Source: an uncultured Eggerthellaceae bacterium (GTDB taxonomy: Bacteria > Actinomycetota > Coriobacteriia > Coriobacteriales > Eggerthellaceae). From it: 64,000 nucleotides of DNA. Made by a program: the position numbers and the translations under genes. Below the pieces are notes generated by a model, which saw only the letters and a program-made list of their open reading frames with translations, was not told the origin of the DNA and did not search any database. Below, one piece after another: positions 7,493 to 15,353 of the stretch. How positions within the stretch are numbered: position 1 is the first letter of the stretch; each line of letters opens with the position of its first letter. The stretch is taken from the NCBI GenBank assembly GCA_910584145.1, contig CAJTXX010000006.1:1-64000 (forward strand), read 5' to 3'.

Positions 7493-9418
7493 CTAGGGGG
7501 TTTCGGATGCGTCGCCGAGGTCGATGATACGGTCGAAGGCGGCTGTGCTCTCGGGGTTGTGGGTGATGGCTATGACGGTGCGGCCGGCGAGCGCGTGCAG
7601 GGTGGTGGCGAGGGCCTCGCGCTCGGTGCGCGGATCGAGCGCGGCGAAGGGCTCGTCGAGGATGACGATCGGCTGATCGGCTAGCAGGATGCGCGCGAGC
7701 GCTATGCGGTGGGCCTCGCCGCCCGAGAGGTTGAAGGCACCTTCCTGCACGAGGGAGCTGAGCCCTTGCGGCAGCCGGTCGAAGCGCTTGCGCAGGCCGA
7801 CGGCGTCGAGCACGCGCAGCATCTCCTCGTCGGCGGCGCGCTCGTTGCCGATGGCCAGGTTCTCGCGCAGCGTCATAGCGAAGAGCTTCGGGCGTTGGTG
7901 CAGCACGCCTACCGTGCGCCACATGCCATCAGCATGGTCGCTGGGTGCGACGCCCCCGACCGACACGCTGCCGCGCGTGGGCTCTACGATGCCCAGCACA
8001 AGCTTCGTCAGCGTGGTCTTGCCGGCACCGCTGCGTCCGGTGATGGCGATCTTCTGCCCGAAGGGGATGGCGAGCGTCATGTCGCTCACGATCTCCGTCC
8101 CGCCCGGGTAAGCGAAGCTGACCTCGTCGAACAGCACATCGGGTGCCGACAGTGCGCCGGCTTCGGCTTCGCCAGCCGCTGCTGGCGTTTGGCCGGTTCC
8201 TAGTAAAAAAGGCTCGATGTGCGACGAAATGGTGCAAGAATCGGGCGATGTGTGACGGGTTTCCTCGAATCCGGAGGTGGATGACCCAAAAATGCGCTCT
8301 TTTTCGCTTGATCTTGTCACACATCGTGCATTTTTTACTATGCGATCGGTCTCGGCGGGATTGCTGTTCGCGTTGGTGGCGCTGGTGGCGCTGGTGCGGT
8401 TCAGGCGCTCGAGGGCTCCGCGTTGCTCGGTCAGGCTCATGGCGGCTGCGGGCAGCGGGGCCAGGGCCTCCATCAGGGGGAAAAGGCACAGGATGAATGC
8501 TGCTATCCAGTTGGGAGGATAGGCGGGCGCGTTCTCGGAGCCCGCAGCGGCGATGGCTCCCAGCGCGCCTTCAAGGCCTTGCGCGTCGCAGAACGCGGCG
8601 CTCGCCCACGCGAGCACGGCTACGACGCAGAGGCAGAACACCGCCTGCGAGGCGAGGCCGATGCCGCGCTCGAAGCGGCTCACCGCGCAGCGGGCGTGCT
8701 CCCGGGCATCGAGCTCGGCGTCGAGCCGGTGGAGGTATTCTTCCCGGCGACCCGACAGCACCCAGTCGGTTATGCCGAACACGTCGTCGGCGAGCCCTTC
8801 GTAGAGGCGCCCCTGCGCTGCTTTCGCGGCAGCCACGCGCGCAGCGTTCACCGCGGCCGAGCATAGCGGCGCCACCACGGCTAGCAGCACCAGCATGGCG
8901 CCCATGATGCCCGCGAGCTGCCACGAGAGCGCTCCGCTCGCTGCCACCACCACGACCGCCAGCACCCACGTGCTCGCCAAGGGCAGGATGCTGCGCATGA
9001 TGAGGTTCTGCACATGGCCGATGTCGTCGTTCAGCAGCGCCAGCACGCTGCCAATGGCCGTGCCTTCGCGGCTATCCGGCTGGCTCAGGCGCTGGTCGAG
9101 CACCAGGTAGAGCTTGCGGCGCATCTCGCTCGTCATGCGCAGCACCCAGTCGTGGCTGCACAGCTTCTCGCCGTAGCGCAAAAGCGGCTTGCCGATGCCG
9201 AAGATGCGCACGAACAGCGACGGCACATGGAGCGCGAGCACGGTCAGCGGCAGCGCCGCGGCGAGCGAGATCATATACCCGGAGGTGAACATGAGCGCGC
9301 ATGCTGCGGCCGAGGCGGCCACGCCTAGGAAGATGGCGAGCGCGAGCGCCTTGCCGTAGGTGCGCAGGTAGGGCCGCACCCATTCGTCGGTGCGCCATAT
9401 GCTCGCGCGGCGGCTCAT
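7493..9418 (-). CDS. cydC: Thiol reductant ABC exporter subunit CydC
   Basis: The protein has 641 residues. The ATG at 9418 overlaps the cydD stop as ATGA; a longer in-frame start inside cydD is not needed. The N-terminal membrane domain has six helices (RTYGKALALAIFLGVAAS onward). The C-terminal nucleotide-binding domain has Walker A GRSGAGKTT, signature LSGGEAHRIALARI, Walker B IVILDEPFAALD and the switch His in AITHNPES. With CydD it exports cysteine/glutathione to the outer face of the membrane, which cytochrome bd assembly needs; cydAB lies directly opposite. The linker between the membrane domain and the ATPase holds an AT-rich, in-frame 140-bp palindromic element (8201-8340) encoding an unrelated Ser/Thr/Asn-rich stretch. 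Assignment as CydC rather than another ABC exporter rests on the CydC-like membrane domain and its position after CydD. Confidence 0.9.
   Translation of the reverse strand: MSRRASIWRTDEWVRPYLRTYGKALALAIFLGVAASAAACALMFTSGYMISLAAALPLTVLALHVPSLFVRIFGIGKPLLRYGEKLCSHDWVLRMTSEMRRKLYLVLDQRLSQPDSREGTAIGSVLALLNDDIGHVQNLIMRSILPLASTWVLAVVVVAASGALSWQLAGIMGAMLVLLAVVAPLCSAAVNAARVAAAKAAQGRLYEGLADDVFGITDWVLSGRREEYLHRLDAELDAREHARCAVSRFERGIGLASQAVFCLCVVAVLAWASAAFCDAQGLEGALGAIAAAGSENAPAYPPNWIAAFILCLFPLMEALAPLPAAAMSLTEQRGALERLNRTSATSATNANSNPAETDRIVKNARCVTRSSEKERIFGSSTSGFEETRHTSPDSCTISSHIEPFLLGTGQTPAAAGEAEAGALSAPDVLFDEVSFAYPGGTEIVSDMTLAIPFGQKIAITGRSGAGKTTLTKLVLGIVEPTRGSVSVGGVAPSDHADGMWRTVGVLHQRPKLFAMTLRENLAIGNERAADEEMLRVLDAVGLRKRFDRLPQGLSSLVQEGAFNLSGGEAHRIALARILLADQPIVILDEPFAALDPRTEREALATTLHALAGRTVIAITHNPESTAAFDRIIDLGDASETP
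8201..8340. mobile_element. MITE-like palindromic element inserted in frame in cydC
   Basis: The ends are TAGTAAAAAAGGCTCGATGT and the reverse complement of its near copy. The 30-bp terminal inverted repeats match at 25 of 30 positions. Both outer ends are TA, as in mariner-type target duplication. The inner 136 bp plus one duplicated TA make 138 bp, or 46 codons, so the frame is kept. A third internal copy of CGATGTGTGAC occurs near 8246. The element is far richer in A+T than cydC. No transposase is encoded. Confidence 0.65.
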
Positions 9419-11031
9419 CGGAGCGCCTCCGCGGGTGCGACCGGCGCCAGATGACCCTCGTCGATGCGGAAGCACGTGGCGAGATGGGGCAGCCACGCGG
9501 CGCTGTGGGTGGCCACCACCACCGTCTTATCGCGCATGAGGGGCAGCATGCATGCGATCAGCTCTGCTTCGGTTTGAGCGTCGAGGTGCGCGGTGGGCTC
9601 GTCGAGCAGCCACAGGTCGCGCGCGGGATCGAGCAGCGCCCGGGCGATGGCCACCCGCTGCGCCTGGCCGCCCGACAGCTCGCGCCCGCCATCGCCGATG
9701 CGCGTATCGAGCCCGTCGGGCAGGCTGGCGGCAAAGGCGCCGAGCCCTGCGGCTGCCAGCGCATCGCGCACCTGCGCGTCGTCTGCATCGGGCGCGTAGA
9801 ATGCGACGTTGTCGCGCAGCGAGGTGCGGAAGAGGTAGGGCTCCTGCGGCAGATAGGCGACGCGCGCAGCCCACGCATCGTCGCGCGCTCCGGAGAGCCC
9901 GGCTATGCGATCGAGGAGCGTGGTCTTGCCCGCACCGCTCTTCCCGACCACGCCCGCGCAGCCGGGCACTCCGGGGCGCAACCCCAGGCTCGCCAGTGCT
10001 TGCTCGGGGGTGCTCTGGCCAGCGGCCGCACCGACGGAGGCGTCAGCAGCGGCCGCCGCACCCGCCCGAGCACCGTCCTCGTCTGCTGTCTGCGCACCCA
10101 GCAGCGCCGCGATAGCCCCCAGCGCCGCCTTCCCGTTCAAGGTGGAGTGGTAGTCCTCGCCATATTCGCGCACCGGCTTGAAATACTCGGGCACCATCAT
10201 CAGCACGCACAGGGCGGGGAAGAGCTGCATCGTCCCATCGACCAGGCGGAACCCCAGCATGATGGCGACGCCCGCCAGCCCGAACGTGGCGAACAGGTCG
10301 AGCACGGTAGTGGACAACATCGCTATGCGCAGCGTCTTCATGGTGAGCTCGCGGAAGCGCTCCGACAGTGCGAACACGCGCTCGGCGAAGCGCCGCGACG
10401 CGCCGAACGCCCGCAGCGTCTCCAGCCCCGATGCCATGTCGGTGAAGCTCGCCGAGAGCGTCTCGAACTCCGCATAGCGCTTGCGCGCCTCGGCGCCGGC
10501 GCTCTGCCCGATCAGGCGCATGAACAGCAGGATGAACGGGTAGCAGGCGAGCGAGATCAGCCCGCTCACCCAGTCGAGAGCGAACATGGCGATCAAGATG
10601 ACGAGCGGGACCACCACCACGTTCGCCGCCTTCGGGAACATGATGCGCACATACTCTTCCACCGCATCGGCCCCTTCGATGGCATCGGCGGCCACCGCTG
10701 CGCTGCCATGCGCCCGCACGAGCGCAGGGCCCCCATCCCATACGGCTTCGAGCAGCTGCCCGCGCAGCTCGCGCGCCGTGCGCGCGGCATAGCGTTCGAG
10801 CATGGCATCCTCGGCATCGGCCACGGCGCGCCGCAGCAGGAAGCATGCGCAGAACAGCGCCGCCCACGCGGCCTGCGCCGCGAGCGCACCGCCCTGCCAG
10901 AGCCCCACGATGGCCCAGGTCAGGCCCGCCGCCTGGCCCACCACGAGCAGCCCCAGCGCAAGGGCGCACGCGATGGATGCGGCCAGCATGCGCTTGCCGC
11001 CGGGGAGCTGGAGCAGCTGGCGGTCTAGCAT
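9415..11031 (-). CDS. cydD: Thiol reductant ABC exporter subunit CydD
   Basis: The protein has 538 residues and starts at the ATG at 11031. The N-terminal transmembrane domain begins LPGGKRMLAASIACALALGL. The ATPase domain has Walker A GKSGAGKTT, signature LSGGQAQRVAIARA, Walker B LWLLDEPTAHLD and switch His in VATHSAAW. It pairs with CydC (4-nt overlap) to form the heterodimeric exporter of cysteine and glutathione used for haem-copper-free bd oxidase maturation. The gene is transcribed away from cydAB, so the two halves of the system probably share a regulated divergent promoter region of 130 bp. Confidence 0.9.
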   Translation of the reverse strand: MLDRQLLQLPGGKRMLAASIACALALGLLVVGQAAGLTWAIVGLWQGGALAAQAAWAALFCACFLLRRAVADAEDAMLERYAARTARELRGQLLEAVWDGGPALVRAHGSAAVAADAIEGADAVEEYVRIMFPKAANVVVVPLVILIAMFALDWVSGLISLACYPFILLFMRLIGQSAGAEARKRYAEFETLSASFTDMASGLETLRAFGASRRFAERVFALSERFRELTMKTLRIAMLSTTVLDLFATFGLAGVAIMLGFRLVDGTMQLFPALCVLMMVPEYFKPVREYGEDYHSTLNGKAALGAIAALLGAQTADEDGARAGAAAAADASVGAAAGQSTPEQALASLGLRPGVPGCAGVVGKSGAGKTTLLDRIAGLSGARDDAWAARVAYLPQEPYLFRTSLRDNVAFYAPDADDAQVRDALAAAGLGAFAASLPDGLDTRIGDGGRELSGGQAQRVAIARALLDPARDLWLLDEPTAHLDAQTEAELIACMLPLMRDKTVVVATHSAAWLPHLATCFRIDEGHLAPVAPAEALR

Positions 11032-11161
11032 GTGTCATCTCTCTGTTCGGAAACGCGTCCTCTCATGGGATTACTTTATACCATTACGTGCGCTACAATC
11101 GCTCCGACGGCGGTTGCGTCAAGGGTTGCAGCTGCCCGGTGCGACAAGAAGAGGGGAATCT
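11032..11161. promoter_or_regulatory. Divergent cydDC/cydAB promoter region
   Basis: On the + strand TACAAT (11094-11099) is a good -10 box for cydA, without a convincing -35. On the - strand an extended -10 (TGG-TATAAA, 11075-11080) serves cydD. The two -10 boxes lie 14 bp apart, so transcription in the two directions would compete or be co-regulated. cydA has AAGAGGGG as ribosome-binding site. Confidence 0.5.
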
Positions 11162-12652
11162 ATGGATCTATTAGCCGATCAGGTGCTGCTATCGCGCGTG
11201 CAGTTCGCGCTGACAGCCAGCTACCACTTCATCTTCGTGCCGATAACCATCGGCATCGGCCTGCTCATGGCCATCTTCGTGACGCGGGCGTTCCGCACGC
11301 GCAAAGCGGAGGACGACGCTATCGCGCGCATGTGGGTGCGCATCTTCACCGCGACGTTCGCCATCGGCGTGGCGACCGGCATCACGATGGAATTCTCGTT
11401 CGGCACGAACTGGGCGAATTACGCGCGGTTCGTGGGCGATATCTTCGGCGCGCCGCTGGCTGCCGAGGCGCTGTTCGCGTTCTTCTTGGAATCCATCTTC
11501 TTGGGGATGCTTATATTCGGGCGCAACAAGATCAAGCCCATCCTGTATGTGGTGTCGGCGTGGCTGACCTTCGCGGGCTCGGCGCTGTCGGCGCTGTGGA
11601 TATTGATAGCGAACTCGTGGATGCAGACGCCGGCGGGCGCAGAGCTGTCGGCCGATGGCACCGAGGCGGTCATAACCGACTTCTTCGCTGCGGCATTCAA
11701 CCCCTCTACGCTGGTGCGCTATGGGCACACGGTGCTGGCTGTGCTGGTGATGGGCGCGTTCGTGGCCGTGGCCGTGTCGGCTTGGTATATGCATAAGGGG
11801 CGCCATGCGAGCGAGGCGCGCAAGGTGCTCGGCACGTCGAGCGTCGTGGGGCTCATCGCCGTGGTGGCGCTGCTGGGCTCGGCCCATGCCTCTGCGGTGG
11901 AGGTGTGGGAAGAGCAGCCCACGAAGCTCGCCATGATGGAGGGTATGTACGAGACGGAGGTGCCAGAGCTCTCGGCGTTCGGGTTCGTTGACGAAGCATC
12001 CGAAGAGGCGCACACCTTCGCCATCCCCGGCGGCACCAGCTTCCTGGCCACCGGCACGTGGGATACGGAATACCCCGGCTTGAACGACCTGGCGGCCACC
12101 GAGCAGTTCGGCGACATAGATGTGGCCACCATGCCGGTGAACTTCGTCTATCAGGTGTATCACATCATGGTGGCCTGCTTCGGGCTGATCGTGGTGTGCC
12201 TCGCGCTCGCGCTCATCTTCAACCGCAAGAAGGCCAAGCGCGGCGTGGCGGATATGAAGTGGCTGCAATGGCTGCTGATCGTCTCGCCCGTGTTCCCTTT
12301 CATCGCTATACAGTCGGGGTGGCTGACCGCCGAGGTGGGCCGCCAGCCGTATGTGGTGTATCCCAGCATGTCGGGCCCCGAGGGCGTGCAGATGCTGACC
12401 GAGGCCGGCACCAGCGTGTCGGTGCAGCCTTTCGAGCTGATGATAACGCTCGCGCTGTTCTTCCTGGTGTACCTGATGCTGTTCGTAGGATGGGTGCGCG
12501 TGGTGGGCAGGTTCATCAAGGAAGGGCCGGTGTACGACCAGCCCGCCGAGGTTGAGGCTGCCGATGCGGACGCCGCTGTAGCGGCGGTCGCGTGCGAGGA
12601 GGAGGCGGCTGCTGCGACGCCGGCCGCAGGGACCGAAGGGGGTGAGCGGTGA
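11162..12652 (+). CDS. cydA: Cytochrome bd ubiquinol/menaquinol oxidase subunit I
   Basis: The protein has 496 residues; start at MDLLADQVLL behind AAGAGGGG. It is the haem-carrying subunit of the bd-type terminal oxidase, reducing O2 to water in the membrane. Expected haem ligands are present: His22 in ALTASYHF, His189 in RYGHTVLAV and Met336 in YQVYHIMVACFG. The motif GRQPY replaces the more usual GRQPW. The quinol-binding loop is of the short type. The C-terminal 30 residues are an Ala/Glu-rich tail. Shared operon with cydB (the stop and start overlap by one base). In an otherwise anaerobic-type genome the enzyme probably scavenges oxygen. Confidence 0.95.
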   Translation: MDLLADQVLLSRVQFALTASYHFIFVPITIGIGLLMAIFVTRAFRTRKAEDDAIARMWVRIFTATFAIGVATGITMEFSFGTNWANYARFVGDIFGAPLAAEALFAFFLESIFLGMLIFGRNKIKPILYVVSAWLTFAGSALSALWILIANSWMQTPAGAELSADGTEAVITDFFAAAFNPSTLVRYGHTVLAVLVMGAFVAVAVSAWYMHKGRHASEARKVLGTSSVVGLIAVVALLGSAHASAVEVWEEQPTKLAMMEGMYETEVPELSAFGFVDEASEEAHTFAIPGGTSFLATGTWDTEYPGLNDLAATEQFGDIDVATMPVNFVYQVYHIMVACFGLIVVCLALALIFNRKKAKRGVADMKWLQWLLIVSPVFPFIAIQSGWLTAEVGRQPYVVYPSMSGPEGVQMLTEAGTSVSVQPFELMITLALFFLVYLMLFVGWVRVVGRFIKEGPVYDQPAEVEAADADAAVAAVACEEEAAAATPAAGTEGGER

Positions 12653-13695
12653 TGGAGGCTCTGGCTGTTCTGTGGTACTTCCTGGTATTCCTGCTCATCG
12701 CAGGGTATTTCGTGCTGGATGGTTTCGATCTGGGCGCTGGCGTGCTCTACCCGTTCATAGCGAAGGATGAGCGCGACCAGGCCATCGTGCGGCGCGCGCT
12801 CGGGCCGGTTTGGGACGGCAACGAGGTATGGCTGCTCACCGCGGGCGGCGCGCTGTTCGCCGCGTTCCCCGATGCGTATGCCACCACGTTCAGCGGTTTC
12901 TACCTGGCTATCATGCTGGTGCTGTTCGCGCTGATCGTGCGCGCGGTGTCGTTCGAGTTCTGGGCTGCCGATGCGAAGTGGCGTGGCGTGTGGAATGCGT
13001 GCTTCTTCCTGGGCTCGCTCGTGCCGGCGCTGCTGTTCGGCGTGGCGGTGGGCAATGCCGTGCAGGGCATCCCGATGGATGCTGCGGGCAACTACAACGG
13101 CGTGCCGCTGCTGGGGCTGATAACCCCGTTCACGCTCTTGTGCGGCTTGTTCGGGCTCGCTATGTTCATCGCCGCGGGCGCGTGCTGGCTGGCGGTGAAG
13201 GCGCCGCTCGGCTCGGGGCTGCATGAGCGCGCCTGCCGGCTGCGCATGCCGTTCCAGATCATCGCGTTCGCGCTGTTCGCGGTGCTCACTGCGCTGGTGT
13301 TCGCGCTGATGGGCGGCACCGACGGCATGGCTGCCGAGTTCGGGCTGGTGCGCTGGCTGCTGGTGCTGCTGTTCGTGGTGTGCATGGTCATGGCGCTGGT
13401 GGTGGGCATCGGCCGCAAGCCGGGCAGCGACCTGTGGGTGTTCATCTATCAGAGCGTGGCGGCGGTATCGTCGGTGTTCCTGATCGCGTGCAGCATGTTC
13501 CCGGTGCTGGTGGCGGCGAGCCCTGACAGCATCGGTGCGCCCATCACGCTGATGACGGCTGGCGCCAGCGGGCTATCGCTGTTCTGCATGACGGTCATCC
13601 TGTGCGTCGGGCTGCCGCTCGTGCTGGCGTACCACGTCATCATCTACCGCACGTTCCGCGGCCGGGTGAGCGAAGAGGATATCGCTGCGCACTGA
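12652..13695 (+). CDS. cydB: Cytochrome bd oxidase subunit II
   Basis: The protein has 347 residues and eight or nine predicted membrane helices. The family signatures GYFVLDGFDLGAGVLYPF and PVWDGNEVWLLTAGGALFAAFP are intact. The ATG at 12652 shares one base with the cydA stop (TGATG); the GTG one codon upstream is an alternative. It completes the oxidase with CydA. A stem-loop terminator follows 54 bases downstream. Confidence 0.95.
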   Translation: MEALAVLWYFLVFLLIAGYFVLDGFDLGAGVLYPFIAKDERDQAIVRRALGPVWDGNEVWLLTAGGALFAAFPDAYATTFSGFYLAIMLVLFALIVRAVSFEFWAADAKWRGVWNACFFLGSLVPALLFGVAVGNAVQGIPMDAAGNYNGVPLLGLITPFTLLCGLFGLAMFIAAGACWLAVKAPLGSGLHERACRLRMPFQIIAFALFAVLTALVFALMGGTDGMAAEFGLVRWLLVLLFVVCMVMALVVGIGRKPGSDLWVFIYQSVAAVSSVFLIACSMFPVLVAASPDSIGAPITLMTAGASGLSLFCMTVILCVGLPLVLAYHVIIYRTFRGRVSEEDIAAH

Positions 13696-13748
13696 GCTCG
13701 CGTCTGAGCTGAGCGGGAGCGCCCGCGGTGGGTGGCATCGCATCCGAG

Positions 13749-13777
13749 GAGCGCGTCGGGAAGCCGGCGCGCTCTTT
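13749..13777 (+). terminator. Terminator after cydAB
   Basis: GAGCGCG/CGCGCTC form a 7-bp stem with a 12-nt loop, followed by TTTCGTTT. Confidence 0.7.
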
Positions 13778-13880
13778 CGTTTCCGCAGGTGAACGAAACG
13801 ATTACGGCACGCGCCTCAGGAGCTGTGCGGCATCCTGGCGTCCCTAGAATGGGGGTGCAGACGATGTTGGGAGGCTTCGC

Positions 13881-15275
13881 ATGGGCGCACGGAAAGCAGG
13901 AGGTGCCGCAACGCAGCAGGCACCGGCCGCCGCTCCTGCCGCGCAGGCGGGCGGTAACCCGTTCAAGCAGACGCTGACGGTGTTCGACATGGTGGTCTAT
14001 GGGCTCATCATGATGGTGCCCATAGCGCCGATGGGCATCTATGGCGGCGTATTCCAAGCGTCGGGCGGCATGCCGGCGCTGGCGTATATCGTCGGGTTCG
14101 TCGCGGTGCTGTTCAGCGTGCTCTCGTTCGCCATCATGATCCGCCATTTCCCGTCGTCGGGCTCCATCTTCACGTATGTGTCGAACATCATGGGCAAGGG
14201 CATCGGGTTCATCGCCGGATGGCTGATGCTCCTGCAATACCTGGTGTCGCCTGCGCTGATGTACCTCATCGCAGGCACGGCGCTGAACGGGTTCGTGCCC
14301 GCGGTGCCGGTGTGGGCGTGGTGCCTCGTGTTCTTGGCGCTGGTGGCCGTCATATCGCTGCGCGGCATGCAGACCACCATGGTGGTGAACCGCATCGCGC
14401 TCGTATCCGAGCTGGTCATCTTGGCGCTGTTCGCGGGGCTCGGGGTGTACTACATCGCCACGCACCCGGCTACCAGCGGCTTCACGGCCACCGCGCTGTT
14501 CAACCCCGCTGCGTTCGATTTCGGGAACATGATGTCGGCGGTGTCGCTATCGGTGCTGTCGTATGTGGGCTTCGGCGTCATAGCGACGCTGACGCAGCAG
14601 GCCAAAGACGAGCGCTTCGGGCCGCCGCGCGCCATGATGATAATGGCGCTCATCTTGGTGGTGCTGTTCGCCGGGCAGTGCTTCATCGCCACGTGCATCG
14701 ACCCCTCGGGCGCGAGCTTCGCGCACGACGCCGACAACGGCTTCTACATCGTGGCGCAGATCGTCGCGGGGCCGTGGCTTGCCATCGCGTGCGCCGTTGC
14801 GGTGGCGCTGTCGCAGGGCATCTTCACCGCGTTGGTGACGCAGACCTCGGTGGCCACCATCCTCTTCACCATGGCGAAGGGCGGCTCGCTGCCGAAGCAG
14901 CTGGCGCGCCTCGAGCGGAGAAACGATGTTCCGCGCAACGCCATGCTGTTCGTCATCGGGCTGTCTGCGGTGCTGATATTCGCCATGAAGCCCTTAGGGA
15001 TCGATTCGGTGGCGAAGGTGGCGAATTTCGGCGCGCTGTCCACGTACACGCTGCTGAATGTGTGCGTGATCGTGTTCTGCTGGTTCCAGAAGAAGCAGCG
15101 GCGGGAGTTCCTGCGGCACCTGGTGTTCCCGGCTATCGGGGCGCTCGTGTGCTTCGGCATCCTGCTGTCGATCGACACGGTGGGCCATGTGGTGGGCATC
15201 GTGTGGATAGCCATCGGCATCGTCTATTACTGTGTGGTGCGCTATGGGCTGCATCGCGATATCACGCTCGCGTGA
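13881..15275 (+). CDS. APC-family amino-acid permease
   Basis: The protein has 464 residues. After a 25-residue Ala/Gln-rich N-terminus come about twelve membrane helices. The first carries NPFKQTLTVFDMVVYGLIMM and PIAPMGIYGG, typical of the APC superfamily (amino acid/polyamine/organocation transporters). The loop with LARLERRNDVPRNAML and the later helices are also family-typical. A GGGAGG ribosome-binding site precedes the ATG, and a -10-like TAGAAT (13845-13850) lies about 30 bp upstream. The gene is alone between a terminator and the ABC exporter pair. Substrate cannot be read from the sequence. Confidence 0.85.
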   Translation: MGARKAGGAATQQAPAAAPAAQAGGNPFKQTLTVFDMVVYGLIMMVPIAPMGIYGGVFQASGGMPALAYIVGFVAVLFSVLSFAIMIRHFPSSGSIFTYVSNIMGKGIGFIAGWLMLLQYLVSPALMYLIAGTALNGFVPAVPVWAWCLVFLALVAVISLRGMQTTMVVNRIALVSELVILALFAGLGVYYIATHPATSGFTATALFNPAAFDFGNMMSAVSLSVLSYVGFGVIATLTQQAKDERFGPPRAMMIMALILVVLFAGQCFIATCIDPSGASFAHDADNGFYIVAQIVAGPWLAIACAVAVALSQGIFTALVTQTSVATILFTMAKGGSLPKQLARLERRNDVPRNAMLFVIGLSAVLIFAMKPLGIDSVAKVANFGALSTYTLLNVCVIVFCWFQKKQRREFLRHLVFPAIGALVCFGILLSIDTVGHVVGIVWIAIGIVYYCVVRYGLHRDITLA

Positions 15276-15300
15276 ATGCGGGCGGCTGGCAGCGGGCGCT

Positions 15301-15318
15301 CAGGTAATATGTGACCTG
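15301..15318 (+). promoter_or_regulatory. Promoter/operator candidate upstream of the ABC exporter pair
   Basis: CAGGT and ACCTG form a perfect 5-bp inverted repeat spaced by AATATGTG. A -10-like TAATAT (15305-15310) lies inside the repeat, so a protein binding the palindrome would block transcription. The exporter starts 35 bases downstream behind AGGAG. Confidence 0.35.
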
Positions 15319-15353
15319 CGCGCGCATGTGCGCTGCGCAGGATAGGAGCACAG

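Noticed and set aside
10802..11161. Longer version of CydA starting at 10802
   Set aside because: It would run antisense through cydD and the divergent promoter; MDLLADQVLL at 11162 matches the family start.
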